Positions 16,775 through 25,042 of a stretch of DNA of 64,000 nucleotides are shown piece by piece. The first letter of the stretch is position 1. Each line of letters begins with the position of its first letter. The notes under the pieces were generated by a model. That model saw nothing but the letters and a program-made list of their open reading frames with translations, was not told the origin of the DNA and ran no database searches. The position numbers and the translations under genes are program-made. This DNA comes from Spirosoma oryzicola (GTDB lineage: Bacteria > Bacteroidota > Bacteroidia > Cytophagales > Spirosomataceae), in assembly GCF_021233055.1 (NCBI RefSeq), contig NZ_CP089538.1, forward strand, positions 2,930,501-2,994,500, written 5' to 3'.

Positions 16775-17863
16775 TTAAGCCTTCGGCTTTTTGCCTTTGG
16801 CCGGTTTTTTCTCGTCTACATCCGGTTTTGCCGATTTTGCTTCTTTCGTAACCGTGTCGGATTTGGTGACCGTAGCCGCTTTAGGCGGTTTAGGCGAAAG
16901 AAGGGGTTCGCCGGCTACCGAACCGCGCACAAACGTGCCCCACGTCAGGTTGTCCTTGCCTTTCTGTAAGGTCTTGGCTCGTTCGATAGCCATCGTCGCT
17001 GCGGCTTCTACCACCCATTCGAAGTTTTCCTGCCCGACCGAATGAATGTCGGCATCAGGGGCGGGGTTGCAGAAGTCAATGGCAATGGGGATGCCGTCAC
17101 GTACCGCAAATTCGACCGTATTGAAATCGTATCCGAGACCGTGATTCAGTTTAAGTACGTAGTCGGTCATCGTGTTGAGCAGTTTCTTACCGGCGTCACC
17201 CGTCGTTTTCATCTCCGAAGCGTACCGCAGGTGATGTGGATTCCGAGGTTCGTAGGGCATGATCCGCACGTCTTTGCCGCCGATGCAGTAGCACCGGAAG
17301 TAGTCTGTGAAGTCAATGGCTTCCTGGTAGAGCATAACCAACTGCCCCGTTTCGTCGTACGCCCTAAACATCTGCTCGGGGTTGTCTACCTTGTAAACGC
17401 TTTTCCAGCCACCACCGGCGTGGGGTTTCATGAAAGCGGGAAAACCAATGTGATTAAAAATGGCTTCCCAGTTCATGTGTTGCAGGTTACGGAACGAGTT
17501 ATGATTCGTATCGTCGGGCCGTTCTTTGGAAGGAAGCAGAATTGTTTTGGGAACGGGTACTCCCAGCTGCACGGCGAGTGCATTGTTGAAAAACTTTTCG
17601 TCGGCACTCCACCAGAATGGGTTATTGATGACAGCCGTGCCGGTTAAGGCTGCATTCTTAAGAAACGCTTTGTAAAAAGGGACATCCTGTGAGATCCGGT
17701 CAATAATGACGGCATAGTCGGTCGGAACACTTTGTTCGACCTGTTCGATCGAAACGAATTCAGCCGGGAACGTACGTTGTTTTTCGTTGACCCGGTCAAC
17801 AAAGGCTTGTGGGAAGGTGTTTTCCTGGCCGAACAGAATGCCAATCTTAACTTTGTCGCTCAT
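16775..17863 (-). CDS. ATP-grasp ligase with basic C-terminal tail
   Basis: A 362-residue ATP-grasp protein. After an N-terminal pre-ATP-grasp domain (VKIGILFGQENTFPQAFVDR) come GFPAFMKPHAGGGWKSVYKV, with the ATP-binding Lys and glycine loop, and the metal-ligand region FNTVEFAVRDGIPIAIDFCN with Glu and Asn. This is the D-Ala-D-Ala-ligase-like arrangement for carboxylate-amine ligation. The last 45 residues are a Lys/Pro/Ala-rich tail (KPAKGKKPKA at the end), probably disordered. It is upstream of, and on the same strand as, the GCS2, amidotransferase and second ATP-grasp genes, with a hydrolase and a plus-strand pair in between. The substrate is unknown. Confidence 0.85.
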   Translation of the reverse strand: MSDKVKIGILFGQENTFPQAFVDRVNEKQRTFPAEFVSIEQVEQSVPTDYAVIIDRISQDVPFYKAFLKNAALTGTAVINNPFWWSADEKFFNNALAVQLGVPVPKTILLPSKERPDDTNHNSFRNLQHMNWEAIFNHIGFPAFMKPHAGGGWKSVYKVDNPEQMFRAYDETGQLVMLYQEAIDFTDYFRCYCIGGKDVRIMPYEPRNPHHLRYASEMKTTGDAGKKLLNTMTDYVLKLNHGLGYDFNTVEFAVRDGIPIAIDFCNPAPDADIHSVGQENFEWVVEAAATMAIERAKTLQKGKDNLTWGTFVRGSVAGEPLLSPKPPKAATVTKSDTVTKEAKSAKPDVDEKKPAKGKKPKA

Positions 17864-18341
17864 AATCTGTCTGTTATACTAAAAAGTGGGAAGATGTAAA
17901 CCGTAATGGGATAACAACGCTGAAAAGTACGCCTATTTCGGGGGTAAACCAGATAAAAAGCCCATTGTTCTTGGGCAAGTGCGTTTATTGGAAATAAGCG
18001 GTTCGCTCGGGTTTACCAGGTTTGGTTAGCGGAACGCCGGCTAACGTAACTCCAGCCTTTGCCTCTTGCGTATTGTTCGCACAAAGGAACGATGCCTATT
18101 GAGTGCTCAACGGAGGTAGGTTTTCGGGAAAAAATCAGGCGACTCTTCCCGGCTGGTTTCACAAAAAGTAACGCAATAGCCCCACAAACGCTCGACCGGC
18201 AGGGTTCCGTGCCAACTTGCTACATAGGTTCTGGTCAGGTACAGCGAATGGCGATTTGTCCTGACAATGGCCAGCGGTTGCCTGATCCGAAAAGATTGGA
18301 CGACGGACTGAATTGACAGCTAATTGCTTACAGCGTGCAGG
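17864..18341. other. Intergenic, no gene seen (478 bases)
   Basis: No convincing reading frame on either strand. The only structure noticed is a short inverted repeat CCTTTG/CAAAGG around 18056-18086. It holds the upstream region of the ATP-grasp gene on its left side. Confidence 0.5.
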
Positions 18342-18557
18342 CTATCGGCTCGAGATCCGTAAGAATGCATTCCAGCAATTGCGACACCGGTATACCTTGA
18401 ACGGAATGATAGCAGAGAAAATCTTGAGCAGTTCAGAGCGGGGGATGCGGTCATAATCGAAGCGACCACATTTGGGGCATTTTGCCGAAAAGCTTGTGTG
18501 TCGATACGCATAAACAAGACTCAGCAGTAGAACGACGAAAAGAATAACGTAAGTCAT
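18342..18557 (-). CDS. Small membrane-anchored zinc-ribbon protein (copy 1)
   Basis: A 71-residue protein with one N-terminal membrane helix (TYVILFVVLLLSLVYAY), then a four-cysteine zinc ribbon: CPKCGRFDYDRIPR and, about 20 residues later, YRCRNCWNAFLRI. The zinc ribbon would lie on one face of the membrane; many such ribbons bind nucleic acid or act as structural modules. A paralogue lies at 19973-20212 with the same Cys spacing, RIPR and C-x-x-C-x-N-x-F. No family name is recognised. Confidence 0.75.
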   Translation of the reverse strand: MTYVILFVVLLLSLVYAYRHTSFSAKCPKCGRFDYDRIPRSELLKIFSAIIPFKVYRCRNCWNAFLRISSR

Positions 18558-18863
18558 GAATAAAGCAAATCGAACAAAGCCTTAATTCAGGACAAACTAC
18601 TGCAACCAACTGTTTCGTCTGCACACATTGGGATACTCAGGACGAAAATCCCTACCAGCAGAGCCAATAGGGATTTATAATTAACCTTATAATGCGTGGC
18701 AATATACATGTTACCGAAATAAAAATATCGTAAATAAATTATTCGGTATAGTATAACTGATCGTTATTTTTAACAATTGATTGGCTCAGCCTTGATTTTC
18801 AGATGGGTTTATCAACGAGTGCTTCGCTCAGCTTGCCCTGTCTGCCAGGCTGTTGTCTGACGC
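18558..18863. other. Intergenic with terminator-like hairpin (306 bases)
   Basis: No gene seen. AAATCCCTA (18646-18654) pairs exactly with TAGGGATTT (18668-18676). Read on the minus strand this is followed by a short T-run, so it can end the transcript of the 18864-19367 gene. An AT-rich stretch with TACCGAA/TTCGGTA arms lies at about 18713-18749. Confidence 0.5.
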
Positions 18864-19367
18864 TTACCGGGCCTCGTAGCTGGCGAGCATACGGGTATAG
18901 GCGTTAATAAGCGTTTGGTAGTGATTCAATAAAAGCCCATTGTTTGATTGCTGGCTAGCCCGGTCGAGTAATTTCTGCATTTGTTCCCGGCTTACTTTAA
19001 GACAATCTATTTTAGATTGTCGAGCCGTTTGGGCTCGCTGCAAAAGATCGCTGCTATAAACTGGTTTCATCTGCCATTCAGGCGTTGAACGTAAGATTTC
19101 CTGCCATTGTCCCTGCAACTGCTTGATAGGCTTTGCAAAGGAGTGACCATCAAAAATGGAAATCGGTAGTTTCGTTACGTTGTTGTCAAAAACAAGTAGA
19201 ACCTCAACCAGTTTGTCCCCTTTCTCAACAAAGCCAGACAGGATATCAAGTCCCAGTTCAACTTCTTGCTCATTAACTTGAAACCCAAAGTTTCGCTCCT
19301 GGTTGTCGCGGGTAAGCGCGTCAATTACAAAATACATACTAAAATAGCGTTGAGTGTCTATGAGCAT
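18864..19367 (-). CDS. Hypothetical protein, helical C-terminal half
   Basis: A protein of 167 residues (from ATG 19367) with no signal peptide. The N-terminal half is mixed beta (MYFVIDALTRDN, VEVLLVFDNNVTKLPISIFDG) and the C-terminal half is Gln/Leu-rich helix (residues 100-165), possibly coiled coil. No family recognised. The start is uncertain: TTG 19370, ATG 19367 or ATG 19337 (MYFVID) are possible. A 6-bp inverted repeat CGTTTG/CAAACG (19377-19395) sits directly upstream and could be a binding site. Confidence 0.65.
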   Translation of the reverse strand: MLIDTQRYFSMYFVIDALTRDNQERNFGFQVNEQEVELGLDILSGFVEKGDKLVEVLLVFDNNVTKLPISIFDGHSFAKPIKQLQGQWQEILRSTPEWQMKPVYSSDLLQRAQTARQSKIDCLKVSREQMQKLLDRASQQSNNGLLLNHYQTLINAYTRMLASYEAR

Positions 19368-19712
19368 CAAGTTAACCGTTTGTATGAAACAAACGACATA
19401 GTTTCAGCGAATAGTGAGGTAATGGGACGCTTGTTGCTCTGTCACGCCCGACAAATGCCAACTGCCAAAAAGCAGGTACATGGACCAGATCTATAAACAG
19501 ACGAGTATTTTTTAATGGGTAGTTGTCAGACTCGGTATCATTTTCGGAATAGCTTCCAACGGACAGGACCTCAACTCCCTGGAGCAAAACGGTAGGGACG
19601 AGTTGGTAGGCACAGCGTCGGGCTAACCGAGTAAACCAATACGAATTGGATCGTAGTAACTAGCGAATTCCAGCGTTAACATAACTCCGGATATAGATAG
19701 TCGAATAAAGCG
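19368..19712. other. Intergenic, no gene seen (345 bases)
   Basis: Apart from the small CGTTTG/CAAACG repeat at 19377-19395, I see no supported gene or strong structure here. Confidence 0.45.
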
Positions 19713-19802
19713 TTACGACTCGTTTTTTTTGTGATTGACCAAACAGGATCGTAGCCAAAACCCTATTCCAAAGGCGATTGCGATATCGATTAGCTCCAGC
19801 AT
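19713..19802 (-). CDS. Possible 29-residue membrane peptide
   Basis: From ATG 19802 a 29-codon frame encodes one hydrophobic helix (LIDIAIAFGIGFWLRS) followed by a basic end (NHKKNES). The pattern fits a very small membrane protein, but length alone gives weak support. The frame continues upstream, without looking protein-like, into the complement of the neighbouring gene. Confidence 0.3.
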   Translation of the reverse strand: MLELIDIAIAFGIGFWLRSCLVNHKKNES

Positions 19803-19972
19803 AGTCTTTTGTTTTATACTATTTAGACTAGGCATTACCGAAAAGTAAGGGAGAGTACGAAGCGCTTTTAGTATACGGTAATTCGGCTCGGGCATTTTCG
19901 GTCTGATGCTGGCGCTTACCCGAAAACCCCTATCGTCCGCGCAAGTGGTCGGATCGGGACCGGAATGCATCG

Positions 19973-20212
19973 TCAAACCAGGGTAGCATTGGAAGAAGCC
20001 TGCGTAACCTCCCGAATTTTGTAAAAATGATTGTGGCAACGGGGACAAGCATACGCCTTTACCGGAAGTCGTTTGGCAATCCCTTTCCGGGGTATTCGAT
20101 TCGGGTCGGCGTAGCCACAACCAGGGCACTGTTTGCGAAAGCTAACCAATCGATACAGGACAATCAGAATGCCAACAACAGACAGGAGGACTAGTGCGCG
20201 AATGAGAAGCAT
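19973..20212 (-). CDS. Small membrane-anchored zinc-ribbon protein (copy 2)
   Basis: A 79-residue protein from ATG 20212: membrane helix LLIRALVLLSVVGILIVLY, then CPGCGYADPNRIPR and YACPRCHNHFYKI, four cysteines with the same spacing as in the protein at 18342-18557. The two share CPxCG, D-x-x-RIPR, a Lys before Y-x-C and C-x-x-C-x-N-x-F, so they are paralogues. The frame is open to a GTG at 20236, but the ATG gives a normal membrane N-terminus. It has a longer Ser/Ala-rich tail than copy 1. Confidence 0.75.
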   Translation of the reverse strand: MLLIRALVLLSVVGILIVLYRLVSFRKQCPGCGYADPNRIPRKGIAKRLPVKAYACPRCHNHFYKIREVTQASSNATLV

Positions 20213-20567
20213 GGTTTCTAGTGAGGTTGTACACACGAATCTACTGAAAAACGTAACTACTTAGAAACGAATTAATTGAGCGGCAACCATGAGAAACCCC
20301 ACTCGCAAGGCCAGTGGGGTTTGGGTACTTTTCACCGTGCTTGTAAGCACATCCGAAAGGTAGTTGAGTTTATCGACGCGCGTAAACTAGATTGAGTTAA
20401 TGAGTGTCCATTTGATCTACCGGTACAAAATAGCCTCGTTCGGTCCGATTAGCCCGTATTTATTTAAAACCACAAGGAAAAGGCCGGTAAACCACTGCTG
20501 GTGTGCGTAGCGGAAGCGTGAACGATGCCCTCTTTCAGCGTAGCAGGCGATCGCAGACCACTTCCTG
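20213..20567. other. Intergenic with terminator-like hairpin (355 bases)
   Basis: No gene seen. AAACCCCACT (20294-20303) pairs exactly with AGTGGGGTTT (20313-20322), followed on the plus strand by a G/T stretch. This is a strong intrinsic-terminator shape, but it is not adjacent to an annotated plus-strand gene; on the minus strand it could end the small gene at 20568-20678. Confidence 0.55.
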
Positions 20568-20678
20568 CTAGAAAAACAATTTAATCACGGACTCGGCGAT
20601 CAAGGTAAGTACCACGGTCGCGATGAGAAAAACCATTGTCCAGGGACCCGCTAACGTTGAATTTTTTTTGAACATCAT
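20568..20678 (-). CDS. Small single-span membrane protein (36 residues)
   Basis: The minus-strand frame from ATG 20678 to TAG (20568-20570) encodes 36 residues: a Lys-rich start (MMFKKNSTLAGP), then W and one hydrophobic helix (TMVFLIATVVLTLIAES), ending in KLFF. This is the classical layout of a real bacterial small membrane protein (positive-inside N-terminus plus helix). Two adjacent ATGs (20678, 20675) are possible starts. It is isolated and its role is unknown. Confidence 0.5.
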   Translation of the reverse strand: MMFKKNSTLAGPWTMVFLIATVVLTLIAESVIKLFF

Positions 20679-21248
20679 AACGGTTGATGTAGGATGCTGT
20701 ACAAAGTAAACATCCTGTCGCCAGCAATCATTTTGTGCCGAAGTGATTATAACGACAATTTAACACCCACTTAAGAACGGCTTAATGGAGTGGCCAAGCC
20801 AACCGAAAGCTACGCCGAACCCCGCAAGTTTATCGCGTAGTCGCAGTAACAGCAAGGAGTAAATGAGTCGATTTATTGGCAGATCCGGCAGATGAATTAC
20901 TACCTGGGGTGAGTAAAACCACTGGTTGAAGGGTATGAACCCTGACTTCGTTAATTATACAAGTAATTAAGTAAAATTAAGGGTTTAGGAATAATCAGAA
21001 AAGCCCGGCGGTACTACTGCCGGGCTTTCTCGCTGCGTTCTATAATTGGCTTCCAGCGCCTTTGGGCGGCATGAAAGTAAAGTAAGCCAATCAGGGTATG
21101 GGCCGCTTTCAAACCGGTAATAATCCTTATGCTTATTTTAATTACTTCTTAATTACCGGCTGAAAATTGCTTCCGTATAATTCCCTTAGTTTGCGCCGTA
21201 GAGTTATTGTTAACGGAAAATGTTGGCGTAGTGAACTGTATAAAGGCT
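20679..21248. other. Intergenic with GC-rich terminator (570 bases)
   Basis: No gene seen. AAAGCCCGGC (21000-21009) pairs exactly with GCCGGGCTTT (21019-21028) followed by TCT, an intrinsic terminator in either direction without an adjacent gene to explain it. TTAGTTTG (21186-21193), one base off TAnnTTTG, may be the promoter of the next gene. Confidence 0.5.
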
Positions 21249-21473
21249 ATGTTTCTGCCCTATCTGGGCTGGGATTCCACGAATTTGGCTCATATTACCC
21301 GGCTGACAGGCCAGCGGTATGACGATGCGTACGCCATCTGGCAGCGCTTTCACAAACTTCCTGAATCATACGCCATCACGTATTCGGTGCTTTGCCTTGC
21401 GCAGCAGCACGAAATATCCGTCGAGCAGGCGCTGACCTGCTACCTGGAACACCTGCGCATGAACCAGCACTGA
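21249..21473 (+). CDS. Hypothetical small helical protein
   Basis: A 74-residue protein from ATG 21249 (MFLPYLGWDS) rich in aromatic residues and helices (LAHITRLTGQRYDDAYAIWQ, SYAITYSVLCLAQQH). No family recognised. A TTG at 21207 would add 14 residues. It converges on the esterase at 21509. The balanced composition and single open frame suggest a real gene, but support is modest. Confidence 0.5.
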   Translation: MFLPYLGWDSTNLAHITRLTGQRYDDAYAIWQRFHKLPESYAITYSVLCLAQQHEISVEQALTCYLEHLRMNQH

Positions 21474-21508
21474 ACCGAACGCAGGTGTTCAACAACGCTT
21501 TCTTTCGG

Positions 21509-22213
21509 TTAAATCTGGCTCAGGTAGCGCGGAAACTGGTCTTTCCAGACGGGCCAGTCGTGATTGCCCCAGGGCGACACGTCCAGCTGATGCCGAATTC
21601 CTTTCCGGCTTAGTATACCGGACATCTGGTAGTTCGCGTCCCGGCAGAAATCGTATTCCGATGTGCCCAGTACGATGTTCATGTGGTGAAATTCGTTGTT
21701 CTGCGCGTTGGGCAGGAAATCGGGCGGATTATTAAAGTAAACGTTTTGGTCGTAATAACCGCCGAGGAATGACCGGATGTCGAAGGCGGCTCCCATCGTC
21801 AGCAAGTGGCCTACTTGCTCAGGGTGCCGAAACGCAAAATTTAAGGCGTGATAGCCGCCGAACGAAGCCCCCGACACACCTATTTTCTGGACGTTACACT
21901 CCCGCTGAATACCCGGAACCAGTTCTTCGTGCAGAAAACGATCGTACAGAACGTGGTTCCAGATGCGTGCGCCAGGGTGGAGGTGCTTGGCGTACCAACT
22001 GTCCCGATCAATGCTGTCGATACAAAACAACTTAACCTTACCCGTCTCGACGAACCAACGGGCCGTTTCGACCAGGCCAAAATCTTTGTATTCGTAGTAA
22101 TGCCCCATTGAGGTCGGAAACAGCACTACCGGATAACCCCAATTGCCGTAAACCAGCATGTCAATATCGCGGCCGAGGTGGTGTGAGTACCATTTTCGAT
22201 AATCTTGCTGCAC
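21509..22213 (-). CDS. Esterase family protein (alpha/beta hydrolase)
   Basis: A 234-residue cytoplasmic serine esterase of the putative-esterase (esterase D-like) superfamily. The nucleophile is Ser117 in GVSGASFGGYHAL, and the His is near the end in SPWGNHDWPVW; an Asp in GTSEYDF would complete the triad. PVVLFPTSMGHYYEYKDFG near residues 28-46 marks the subfamily. The start is GTG at 22213 and no better ATG exists upstream. It lies on the same strand as the ATP-grasp/GCS2 cluster, 3.6 kb upstream of it; because esterases of this type occur beside such ligases, a functional link is possible but only inferred. Confidence 0.85.
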   Translation of the reverse strand: MQQDYRKWYSHHLGRDIDMLVYGNWGYPVVLFPTSMGHYYEYKDFGLVETARWFVETGKVKLFCIDSIDRDSWYAKHLHPGARIWNHVLYDRFLHEELVPGIQRECNVQKIGVSGASFGGYHALNFAFRHPEQVGHLLTMGAAFDIRSFLGGYYDQNVYFNNPPDFLPNAQNNEFHHMNIVLGTSEYDFCRDANYQMSGILSRKGIRHQLDVSPWGNHDWPVWKDQFPRYLSQI

Positions 22214-22306
22214 GGTGTTGTATGTTTAGACGTACCTTCTTTTTCGGGTGAAAAATAGAAGAAATCGCCCGGATCGACAAAAATAGGCGGGCGTAAGCCG
22301 AAAAAA

Positions 22307-23227
22307 ATGCCTATTTTGCCGGTTGTGGTCTATTTATTATTGAGAATTTTCGCGCTTATGGCTGCTCATTTACCGGTTGTTTCTTCTGCCGAGTCTTGTT
22401 CCGTATCGGTTTGGCACGACGATTCATTGGCTTCCGTTCCGCTCCGTCGTACTGTTCACCTGGACATTATTCTGCCCCCTGCTTATCACCCCTCCGGTCA
22501 TAGTTACCCCGTACTGTACCTGAATGATGGTCAGGATCTGGGCCGGTTGCGCATGACGCAGGTGCTGGATTCGTTGTACCAGCAGCAGCTCGTCCAACCC
22601 TTCGTGCTGGTGGCCATTCATGCCGGCGACCGGATTCAGGAGTACGGAACAGCGGCCCGCGCGGATTACATGCATCGGGGCAGCAAAGCCGGATTGTACA
22701 CCGATTTTGTGCTGACGGAACTGCTCCCTTACGTAAAAAAACATTACAACGTCAGTAGCGAACCAGCAGCCTGTGCCTTTGCTGGTTTCTCGCTGGGTGG
22801 TTTGTCCGCCTTCGATCTGGTGTTTCATCATCCTGACCGATTTAGCCGGGCGGGGGTGTTTTCGGGCTCGTTCTGGTGGCGCAGTAAAAGCACCGAAGAC
22901 GGCTACCGCGATGAAACCGACCGCATTATGCACGATCTGGTTCGTAAGGGTGCGTATCATTCGAACCTTGCCTTCTGGTTCGAGACCGGAACCGAGGACG
23001 AAACCAGCGACCGAAATAACAACGGTGTGATCGATGCGATTGACGACACGCTCGATCTGATTGACGAACTGGTTAAAAAAGGATACGCATGGGATCCGAC
23101 CGGCGGGCGAGTGCCATCTTCATCGTCCGCGATTCGGTACGTAGAAATCGATGGAGGTAAGCACAACCAGGAAACCTGGAGTGCGATCATGCCTGACTTT
23201 CTGACGTGGGCATTTGGAACCCGCTAA
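22307..23227 (+). CDS. Secreted esterase with EF-hand-like loop
   Basis: A 306-residue alpha/beta hydrolase of the enterochelin-esterase-like (putative esterase) family. It has a hydrophobic signal region (residues 5-28), YPVLYLNDGQDL near residue 67, the nucleophile Ser162 in GFSLGG and a C-terminal His in DGGKHNQETW. Between them, residues 235-243 read D-R-N-N-N-G-V-I-D, a calcium-binding EF-hand/dockerin-type loop inserted in the hydrolase. It is probably exported to the periplasm or cell surface. It lies 38 bases before the GH16 glucanase on the same strand, so the two may form an operon that cuts ester-decorated polysaccharide. Confidence 0.82.
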   Translation: MPILPVVVYLLLRIFALMAAHLPVVSSAESCSVSVWHDDSLASVPLRRTVHLDIILPPAYHPSGHSYPVLYLNDGQDLGRLRMTQVLDSLYQQQLVQPFVLVAIHAGDRIQEYGTAARADYMHRGSKAGLYTDFVLTELLPYVKKHYNVSSEPAACAFAGFSLGGLSAFDLVFHHPDRFSRAGVFSGSFWWRSKSTEDGYRDETDRIMHDLVRKGAYHSNLAFWFETGTEDETSDRNNNGVIDAIDDTLDLIDELVKKGYAWDPTGGRVPSSSSAIRYVEIDGGKHNQETWSAIMPDFLTWAFGTR

Positions 23228-23265
23228 CGTGACAAAAAACGGTGTAACGGTAAGCTTTTGGAACG

Positions 23266-24093
23266 ATGATGAAAAGCGTATTGATTGTGAAGATGGTGGG
23301 GGTGGCTGTTTTGCTAGCCTGTAAAAGTCCGAATGTGGGATTGCCCGTGGGTGATCCGGTTGCACCTTCCGCCCGCAAGTTGGTCTGGGCTGACGAGTTT
23401 ACGAAAAACGGGTTGCCCGATTCAACAAAATGGGGCTATGAAGTCGGCGGTAAGGGCTGGGGTAACAACGAATTGCAGTACTATACGGCCAACCGATTGG
23501 AAAACGCGCGGGTTGAAAACGGAAAACTCATTATCGAAGCCCGTAAAGAAGACTATCAGGGAAACAAGTACACATCCGCTCGTTTGCTGACACGGGGCAA
23601 GGCCGCCTGGAAATACGGACGTATTGAGGCACTGGCGAAACTCCCCGCCGGACGGGGTACCTGGCCTGCGGTCTGGATGCTGGGGCAGGGTATTCAAACC
23701 GCAGGGTGGCCCAGAGCGGGCGAAATCGACATTATGGAACACGTTGGCTTTGATGAAGGGGTGGTTCACGGCACCGTTCATACAGAAGCCTACAACCACG
23801 CCAAGAAAACCGAAAAAGGGCAGGCAATCCCCGTCAAGGACGTCAGCACCCGCTTTCACCTGTACGCCATTGAGTGGACGCCCGACAAAATCGATTTCTT
23901 TGTCGACGACCAAAATTATTACAGCGTTCAAAAAGCAGCCCTGGGAAATACAGAAGCTCAATGGCCGTTCGATCAGCCTTGTTACTTACTGCTGAACGTA
24001 GCCGTTGGCGGCAACTGGGGTGGGCAGAAAGGCGTCGATGAGTCCATCTGGCCGCAACGGATGGAAATCGATTATGTACGCGTTTACCAGTAA
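23266..24093 (+). CDS. Glycoside hydrolase family 16 (beta-glucanase) lipoprotein
   Basis: A GH16 endo-beta-glucanase/laminarinase-type enzyme of 275 residues. A lipoprotein signal precedes Cys19 (VAVLLAC), so it is surface- or periplasm-anchored. The catalytic motif is GEIDIMEHVG, with nucleophile Glu153, Asp155 and acid/base Glu158. WADEFTKNGLPDSTKWGYEV, NNELQYYT and WPFDQPCYLLLNVAVGGNWGG are the usual GH16 strands. It retains beta-1,3- or beta-1,3-1,4-glucan as likely substrates. It follows the esterase by 38 bases and ends at a convergent hairpin. Confidence 0.93.
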   Translation: MMKSVLIVKMVGVAVLLACKSPNVGLPVGDPVAPSARKLVWADEFTKNGLPDSTKWGYEVGGKGWGNNELQYYTANRLENARVENGKLIIEARKEDYQGNKYTSARLLTRGKAAWKYGRIEALAKLPAGRGTWPAVWMLGQGIQTAGWPRAGEIDIMEHVGFDEGVVHGTVHTEAYNHAKKTEKGQAIPVKDVSTRFHLYAIEWTPDKIDFFVDDQNYYSVQKAALGNTEAQWPFDQPCYLLLNVAVGGNWGGQKGVDESIWPQRMEIDYVRVYQ

Positions 24094-24100
24094 CAAAACG

Positions 24101-24139
24101 AGTTGACGTACGGGCATTGGTAAAACCTGTACGTCAACT
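24101..24139. terminator. Convergent hairpin, GH16/sigma factor
   Basis: AGTTGACGTAC (24101-24111) pairs exactly with GTACGTCAACT (24129-24139), and GGG/CCT extends the stem inward. It lies between the GH16 stop and the stop of the convergent sigma factor. Confidence 0.65.
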
Positions 24140-24164
24140 GACAGAGTCCAAGGGAAGGGGCTAA

Positions 24165-24713
24165 TCAGAAAAACTGTTCGCCGTACATAAGCCGGATTTT
24201 ATCGCGCGTTCGCTTGAGCCGCATCTTGACCGCGCTGTTTTTTAGCTTTAGTTGTTGGGCAATTTCGGTAATATCGAGCCCATCTTCATACTTCATCCGC
24301 AGCATCAGGGTTTCTTCTTCTGAGATGACACCCAGTACTTTGTCCAGCTGTTGCAGCTGAAATTCCCGGTTTTCCTGATCGGTCGGTTCCGCCCAGGTGT
24401 ATTCCTGATCCTGCTCCAGCGAAACGGTAGACGTTCGGTTCGCACAACGAATCTGGTCCATGCAGTAGTTGTAGGAGATCGAGTACAGCCAGGTTGAGAA
24501 AGCCGAGTTTTCTTTAAAATTAGTGAGGTTACCGTATACCCGCAGAAAGATATCCTGCGTGTAATCTTCGGCATTAGCGGTATCTTTCGTCAAGTTCAGG
24601 CATCGCTGGTATACCTTCGTTACATAGCGCTTGTAAAGGGTTTCGAAGTAGTCATTGCGATGAGTCATTAGATGCATGCGGATCAATTCCTCATCTTTTA
24701 ACTGGCTGTTCAT
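24165..24713 (-). CDS. ECF-type RNA polymerase sigma factor
   Basis: A 182-residue extracytoplasmic-function sigma-70 factor. Region 2 is at about residues 25-90 (YKRYVTKVYQRCLNLTKD, then DYTQDIFLRVYGNLTNF and FSTWLYSISYNYCMDQIR) and region 4 at about 120-178 (EEETLMLRMKYEDGLDITEI, LKNSAVKMRLKRTRDKI). It would direct RNA polymerase to a small regulon. No anti-sigma factor or TonB receptor is adjacent; many Bacteroidota ECF factors sit beside SusC/D loci, but this one does not. The ATG at 24713 is well supported. Confidence 0.9.
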   Translation of the reverse strand: MNSQLKDEELIRMHLMTHRNDYFETLYKRYVTKVYQRCLNLTKDTANAEDYTQDIFLRVYGNLTNFKENSAFSTWLYSISYNYCMDQIRCANRTSTVSLEQDQEYTWAEPTDQENREFQLQQLDKVLGVISEEETLMLRMKYEDGLDITEIAQQLKLKNSAVKMRLKRTRDKIRLMYGEQFF

Positions 24714-25042
24714 AGGTTAGGTTATTAGGGATCAAGGTAGTTCGCAATTGGGCCGCTCGTGATACGATTGACACAGGAGAAAAACTGTTCACCGGTTTCG
24801 TCTAACAAAAGACCTGGTTTCTTTGCCAATACGACAAGCCGTGCAAGCAAGTCCTGATTCACTCGTACCCAGACAGCAAGTTAATTAGTTTGTCAATAAT
24901 CTGTAAAACGTATACAGCAAACTTTTTTAGCTTATATATCTTACGGCAACACCTTGGTATTTGTACGAACCAGTTGTGCTTACTTCGTATACTTATCGGC
25001 GTTTTTAAGAGAAACCCGTCAGGCCATAAGGACTCGCCAAGC
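24714..25042. other. Intergenic, no gene seen (329 bases)
   Basis: It lies upstream of the sigma factor and downstream of the Wzi-like gene. I see no supported gene, promoter box or strong inverted repeat. Confidence 0.4.

Noticed and set aside
19713..20129. 138-codon minus-strand frame
   Set aside because: Most of it overlaps the second zinc-ribbon gene in another frame and reads like noise; only its last 29 codons look like a membrane peptide and are listed separately with low confidence.
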